NCBI GenBank assembly: GCA_963747255.1
Contig: CAVVEG010000009.1
Span: 33,522 to 97,521 of the forward strand
Direction of reading: 5' to 3'
Source: CAIYRG01 sp963747255
GTDB taxonomy: Bacteria > Pseudomonadota > Alphaproteobacteria > Micropepsales > Micropepsaceae
Length of the DNA stretch: 64,000 nucleotides
Positions 60,775 to 64,000 of the stretch are shown in pieces. The position numbers and the translations under genes are program-made. Within the stretch, counting starts at the first letter, position 1. Each line of letters opens with the position of its first letter. The notes under the pieces are model-generated. The model was not told the DNA's origin and did no database searches. It saw only the letters and a list, made by a program, of their open reading frames with translations.

Positions 60775-61042
60775 AATCTCCCCCTCCGACAAACTGGAAC
60801 TATCTTGTTTTAAAGAGAGATGCTGATCGGGCCTGTTTCCGTGAAAACCAAACGGCAATTTTTTGTTTGCCTGACCACTGATGATCCGCGAAGACCGGAG
60901 TTGGCTACCGCTTCGCGGCGTCATCCGGGCGGTTTGGCTGGCGGAAAGACGCGCCGCCCCCGTTACGAATTCTCTCGAAACAGAGTTTGCTTTCACGGAA
61001 AGTGCAGACTGGTTCATCTACTGGTTGATCGGAGGTCGAGTG
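60775..61042. promoter_or_regulatory. divergent control region of receptor and sigma genes
   Basis: This is 268 bases between the divergent receptor and ECF sigma starts. The sigma-dependent promoter of the receptor operon is expected here. A ribosome site GGAGG lies at 61031-61035. I cannot assign -35/-10 boxes by eye. Confidence 0.4.
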
Positions 61043-61624
61043 GTGTCCCGGATTGACGATGCCTTTGTGGAATGGGTCGGGCGGTGCGTTCTTCCGTGGG
61101 AGGCGCATGTGCGCGCCTGGCTCCGGCGGGCTTCCGTCCCTGCCTGCGAAATCGATGACATCGTGCAGGAGGCGTACAGCCGGATCGCCCGCCTGGAAAA
61201 CTTCAGACATATCTCCAATCCCAGGAGCTATTTCCTCGAAGTCGCACGCAATCTGCTATTCGAGCAACTGCGCCGGTCACAGATCATCCGCATCGATACC
61301 ATCGCCGAAATGGACCTGCCGGTCATGGTTGACGAGAGCCCGGATCAGGAACGGGTGGCGATCGGACGTGCTGAAGTTGCCAGGTTGAAACGATTAGTCG
61401 ATGCGCTGCCCGAGCGATGCCGTGAAATGTTTGTGCTGCGCAAGATCGAAGGCCTGTCGCAAAAACAAATCGCTGCACGCCTCGGGGTGAGCGAAAACAC
61501 GGTGGAGACGCAGGTAGGGCGCGGATTGCGATTGATATTGAGAACATGGACTGACGAGACGAGCGAACAAGATGGGCGAAAAAAGGACCAGCAACGAATT
61601 AGTCGCCGGCGCAAACGCGATTGA
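61043..61624 (+). CDS. ECF sigma factor, FecI type
   Basis: The protein has 193 residues. Region 2 has EIDDIVQEAYSRIARLENF (core binding and -10) and NPRSYFLEVARNLLFEQLRR; region 4 has LVDALPERCREMFVLRKIEG and LSQKQIAARLGVSENTVETQ, the -35 reader. This places it in the FecI-like group that responds to TonB receptors. The GTG at 61043 is chosen because GGAGG is seven bases away; the longer frame runs into the control region. It overlaps the FecR gene by 53 bases. Confidence 0.88.
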   Translation: MSRIDDAFVEWVGRCVLPWEAHVRAWLRRASVPACEIDDIVQEAYSRIARLENFRHISNPRSYFLEVARNLLFEQLRRSQIIRIDTIAEMDLPVMVDESPDQERVAIGRAEVARLKRLVDALPERCREMFVLRKIEGLSQKQIAARLGVSENTVETQVGRGLRLILRTWTDETSEQDGRKKDQQRISRRRKRD

Positions 61625-62579
61625 CGCCAAGGCCGCCGAATGGGTCGCAAGACTCGATCGGTTCGAACCGGCGGCGCGTGATTGCGTCGAACTGGATGCG
61701 TGGTTGGCGCAGGATCCCCGTCACAGAGGCGCGTTCTTGCGCGCGCAGGCGGCCTGGAACACTCTGGACAGAGTGGGCATTCTCCGCAGCGGCGGGGTGC
61801 ATCCGGATTCGGAGACGCTATCCGGCCCGCTTTCGCGTCGCGCGATGTTGCGCAAGGTTGCGGCGACAGGTAGTGTCGGAATCGCGGTTGCTGCCGTTGC
61901 GACAATCGGATTCCTGCGAACCGGCCGAAATCAGATCCTGACCCCGGTCGGCGAGATCCGTCGCGTTCCACTGCTCGATGGCTCGGTTGTGGCTGTCAAT
62001 ACGAATACGGAGCTCAATATCGATATCAAGCCCGGTCTGAGGGAAATCACGCTGGAAAAGGGTGAGGTGTGGTTTGATGTCGCGAAGGACAAGTCGCGGC
62101 CCTTCGTCGTTTCCAGCGGCGATATTCGTGTTCGCGCAATCGGGACGGCATTCTCGGTCCGCAGGCGTGATGATGGCGCCGATGTTCTTGTTACGGAGGG
62201 AACCGTCGAAACTTGGACGGTTGGAAGCGAATCAGACGTGCGTCAAGTGATGGCCGGATCCAAAGTCTTCGTTTCCGATATCGCCGGGCCGTCCCGTGTG
62301 GTTGCCGCATCCCAGCAGATCGATCGCGCGCTTGCCTGGCGGGAAGGCGAAATCGCGCTGGACGGCGAAACCCTTGCCGAAGCGGCGGTGGAGTTCAACC
62401 GGTATAATGAGCGAAAACTGACGATCGATCCCGCGCTTTCAAATGAACGGCTGGTCGGGTGGTTTCATACGAACGAGCCGGATAACTTCGCTGCTGCGGC
62501 CGCCACAGTACTGAAACTCAAGGTCACGGAGAATGCGGACGAAATTCATCTTTCGCCCGGGATCGGTCAGATCGAATAA
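61572..62579 (+). CDS. FecR-type anti-sigma factor
   Basis: The protein has 335 residues. The cytoplasmic DUF4880 domain (AAEWVARLDRFEPAARDCVE, then AWLAQDPRHRGAFLRAQAAW) binds the sigma factor. One helix (VAATGSVGIAVAAVATIGFL, about residues 95-115) crosses the membrane. The periplasmic FecR domain (LEKGEVWFDVAKDKSRPFVV, IRVRAIGTAFSVRR) and a C-terminal STN-like subdomain (LAEAAVEFNRYNERKLTIDP) contact the receptor. It transmits receptor occupancy to the sigma factor. Confidence 0.92.
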   Translation: MGEKRTSNELVAGANAIDAKAAEWVARLDRFEPAARDCVELDAWLAQDPRHRGAFLRAQAAWNTLDRVGILRSGGVHPDSETLSGPLSRRAMLRKVAATGSVGIAVAAVATIGFLRTGRNQILTPVGEIRRVPLLDGSVVAVNTNTELNIDIKPGLREITLEKGEVWFDVAKDKSRPFVVSSGDIRVRAIGTAFSVRRRDDGADVLVTEGTVETWTVGSESDVRQVMAGSKVFVSDIAGPSRVVAASQQIDRALAWREGEIALDGETLAEAAVEFNRYNERKLTIDPALSNERLVGWFHTNEPDNFAAAAATVLKLKVTENADEIHLSPGIGQIE

Positions 62580-62632
62580 CGGAATTGGGCGGGAAAGGGG
62601 AGCCCGAACGGTCGGTACAGAGTGGTTTTAAA

Positions 62633-62830
62633 ATGTATTATGTCGAAGCGCGTTTCAGGGATTCCGACCGGGTAGAACGTTTTAATCTTCTGCAGAGCAG
62701 CGACGCCGTCGTCGCGTGGGTAAGCAGAAACGTGGCATCCGGAATGGTTTTGGAGGTCTTCGTTCCATCTTCCGCAACACACGGCGATCTCAGTACCATC
62801 CGATCCCTGGTTGCCCGTATTGTGAGGTAA
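62633..62830 (+). CDS. small hypothetical protein
   Basis: The frame has 65 residues from ATG 62633 (MYYVEARFRDSDRVERFNLL, VSRNVASGMVLEVFVPSS). It alternates hydrophobic and polar residues as in a compact alpha/beta protein with no signal. It follows the FecR gene by 53 bases on the same strand and may be cotranscribed with it. Family not recognised. Confidence 0.45.
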   Translation: MYYVEARFRDSDRVERFNLLQSSDAVVAWVSRNVASGMVLEVFVPSSATHGDLSTIRSLVARIVR

Positions 62831-63021
62831 ACCGGCATCGGCCAATGCGCGGCTGCGACTCGAAAAACATCAGCCCTTCATGGATTTCCGTTTGTGGTTC
62901 ATCCTGATATTTCGAGGAAAGTTGGCTTTCCGCGCCGTATGCGTGGCAGTGCCCGGTCAGGCCTGCGAATAATCCTACGACGGCCGTCGGTCCGGCCGTT
63001 AGTGCACAGGGAGGGTGACTG

Positions 63022-64000
63022 ATGAACAAGATACTCGGTTCGGCGATTTTTGCGTCCATCACCGCGATGGGTATTGGAGTCATTCACGCGGCCGCTCCCA
63101 ATGGGTCGGAATGGGCTTATGGCGACGCGATTGGCGGTGGCGGAGCCACCCGCACGCCAGAGGACGGCAAGCTTTTCGTGGTGCCTGGTTCAGACAAACA
63201 ATTTACCTTGAGCAAAATTCGCGGCGATAGCGACACGGACCCCAATATCAAAGTCCAGCCAGCGGACTGGTTTCCCGGCGAGCATCCGGCGATGCCGAAG
63301 ATCGTGGCCGAAGGCGATAATGCGCGCAAAATCTGGCCCTGCTCTCAATGCCACTTGCCGAATGGCAAGGGACGCGTCGGCGCCGCGCCGCCGGTCGGGC
63401 AGCCGGCGGAATACACCATTCGGCAGCTGCATGATTTTCGCGACGGCTTGCGAAAAAGCGCAGATCCACGAAAGAACAACACCAATGCCATGATCGGTTT
63501 TGCCAAAGCGATGACAGAAGACGAAATCGTCGCCGCGGCGCAATATTATGCGTCGATGAAAAATACGCCCTATTTCCGGGTTGTTGAAAGCGAGACGATG
63601 CCCAGGGCCAAGGTCGAATTCGGCATGTGGATGCCGATGACCGGCAGCGAGCCTGTCGGGGAACGTGTCATCGAGATCGCTGACGATCCGTTTTCCGCCA
63701 GTATCCTGCGCAACCCCCACGTCATCTATAATCTGTATGTGCCGATTGGCTCGGTGGCCAGGGGCCGCGATTTGGTCGAAACCGGCGGGAGCGGAAGAAC
63801 GCGGCAATGCACAACCTGCCACGGGCCAGACCTGCACGGAAAAAGCGACGTTCCCGACATCGCCCATCGGTCGCCTGCTTACACGGCCCGGCAATTGTTC
63901 GATTTTCAGGCCGGCACGCGACGGGGCGCCAAGGCTGACCCGATGCTGCCGGTCGTGGAAAAGCTTACCAACGAGGACATTGTCGCTATTACAGCCTATC
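63022..64000 (+). CDS. secreted di-haem cytochrome c (3' end outside window)
   Basis: The frame is open from ATG 63022 to the window end (326 residues seen). The signal ends GIGVIHAAAPN. Two cytochrome c domains follow: haem site CSQCH near residue 112 and CTTCH near residue 266, each followed by the same helix pattern (YTIRQLHDFRDGLRK, then ARQLFDFQAGTRRG; EDEIVAAAQYYASM, then NEDIVAITAY), so the protein arose by internal duplication. Between them is a unique 60-residue linker. GGGAGGG is at 63010-63016. It is a likely periplasmic electron carrier for an oxidase or dehydrogenase of the neighbouring module. Confidence 0.88.
   Translation, partial: MNKILGSAIFASITAMGIGVIHAAAPNGSEWAYGDAIGGGGATRTPEDGKLFVVPGSDKQFTLSKIRGDSDTDPNIKVQPADWFPGEHPAMPKIVAEGDNARKIWPCSQCHLPNGKGRVGAAPPVGQPAEYTIRQLHDFRDGLRKSADPRKNNTNAMIGFAKAMTEDEIVAAAQYYASMKNTPYFRVVESETMPRAKVEFGMWMPMTGSEPVGERVIEIADDPFSASILRNPHVIYNLYVPIGSVARGRDLVETGGSGRTRQCTTCHGPDLHGKSDVPDIAHRSPAYTARQLFDFQAGTRRGAKADPMLPVVEKLTNEDIVAITAY

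Overview
The window reads as part of an alphaproteobacterial chromosome. The evidence is GC-rich coding sequence, strong AGGAG/GGAGG ribosome sites, a ChvI/ChvG-like two-component pair, and a FecI/FecR sigma/anti-sigma pair beside a TonB receptor with an STN domain. There are also Tat signals on several enzymes and no plasmid, phage or transposase genes. Genus cannot be read from the sequence. One tRNA gene (tRNA-Ser, anticodon CGA) is present; no rRNA, CRISPR array or insertion sequence was seen.

Layout: 0-9.3 kb is a copper-resistance block: the 3' part of an MFS transporter, a small Cys-rich protein, a Met/Gly-rich lipoprotein, a DUF302 protein, a methyltransferase, a Cu(I) P-type ATPase, and copD-copC divergent from copA(multicopper oxidase)-copB. 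9.3-31 kb is mixed household content: an APH/AAA kinase gene with a frameshift, an LLM-type flavin oxidoreductase, and an envelope-sensing group (two lipoproteins, response regulator, histidine kinase). It continues with a cytochrome c plus a carboxypeptidase-regulatory/haem/propeller fusion, an SDR without its catalytic residues, an amidotransferase, a dehalogenase, a sterol-desaturase-like protein, an L,D-transpeptidase, a VOC dioxygenase, a GST, AqpZ and a CDP-archaeol-synthase-like protein. 31-36 kb is a decaying metabolic/transport group: a Tat-exported PEP-mutase-like enzyme, a SnoaL-like protein, a ridA broken by an 11-bp tandem duplication, two MFS genes each with a +1 shift, and the 5' relic of a third MFS copy. 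36-44.7 kb holds two members of a secreted paralogue family ('family A'), several unrecognised small genes, a Tat aldo/keto reductase, an orphan histidine kinase and tRNA-Ser.

44.8-64 kb is the most distinctive part. Thirteen genes on the minus strand (counting two interrupted ones) run from a TonB-dependent receptor through four family A proteins, two secreted beta-propellers, two secreted metallo-beta-lactamase-fold hydrolases, a two-copy second family ('family B') interleaved with another family A gene, to a dicarboxylate/amino-acid symporter. A divergent ECF sigma factor/FecR pair and a secreted di-haem cytochrome c lie beside it. The reading offered here is a TonB-fed periplasmic catabolic module built by repeated tandem duplication; the substrate is unknown.

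Several genes are interrupted by single-base indels. Four of the six lie where removal of one base restores a GANTC site, the alphaproteobacterial CcrM methylation motif. These may therefore be base-calling artefacts rather than true pseudogenes, and the affected genes are annotated across their full inferred spans.
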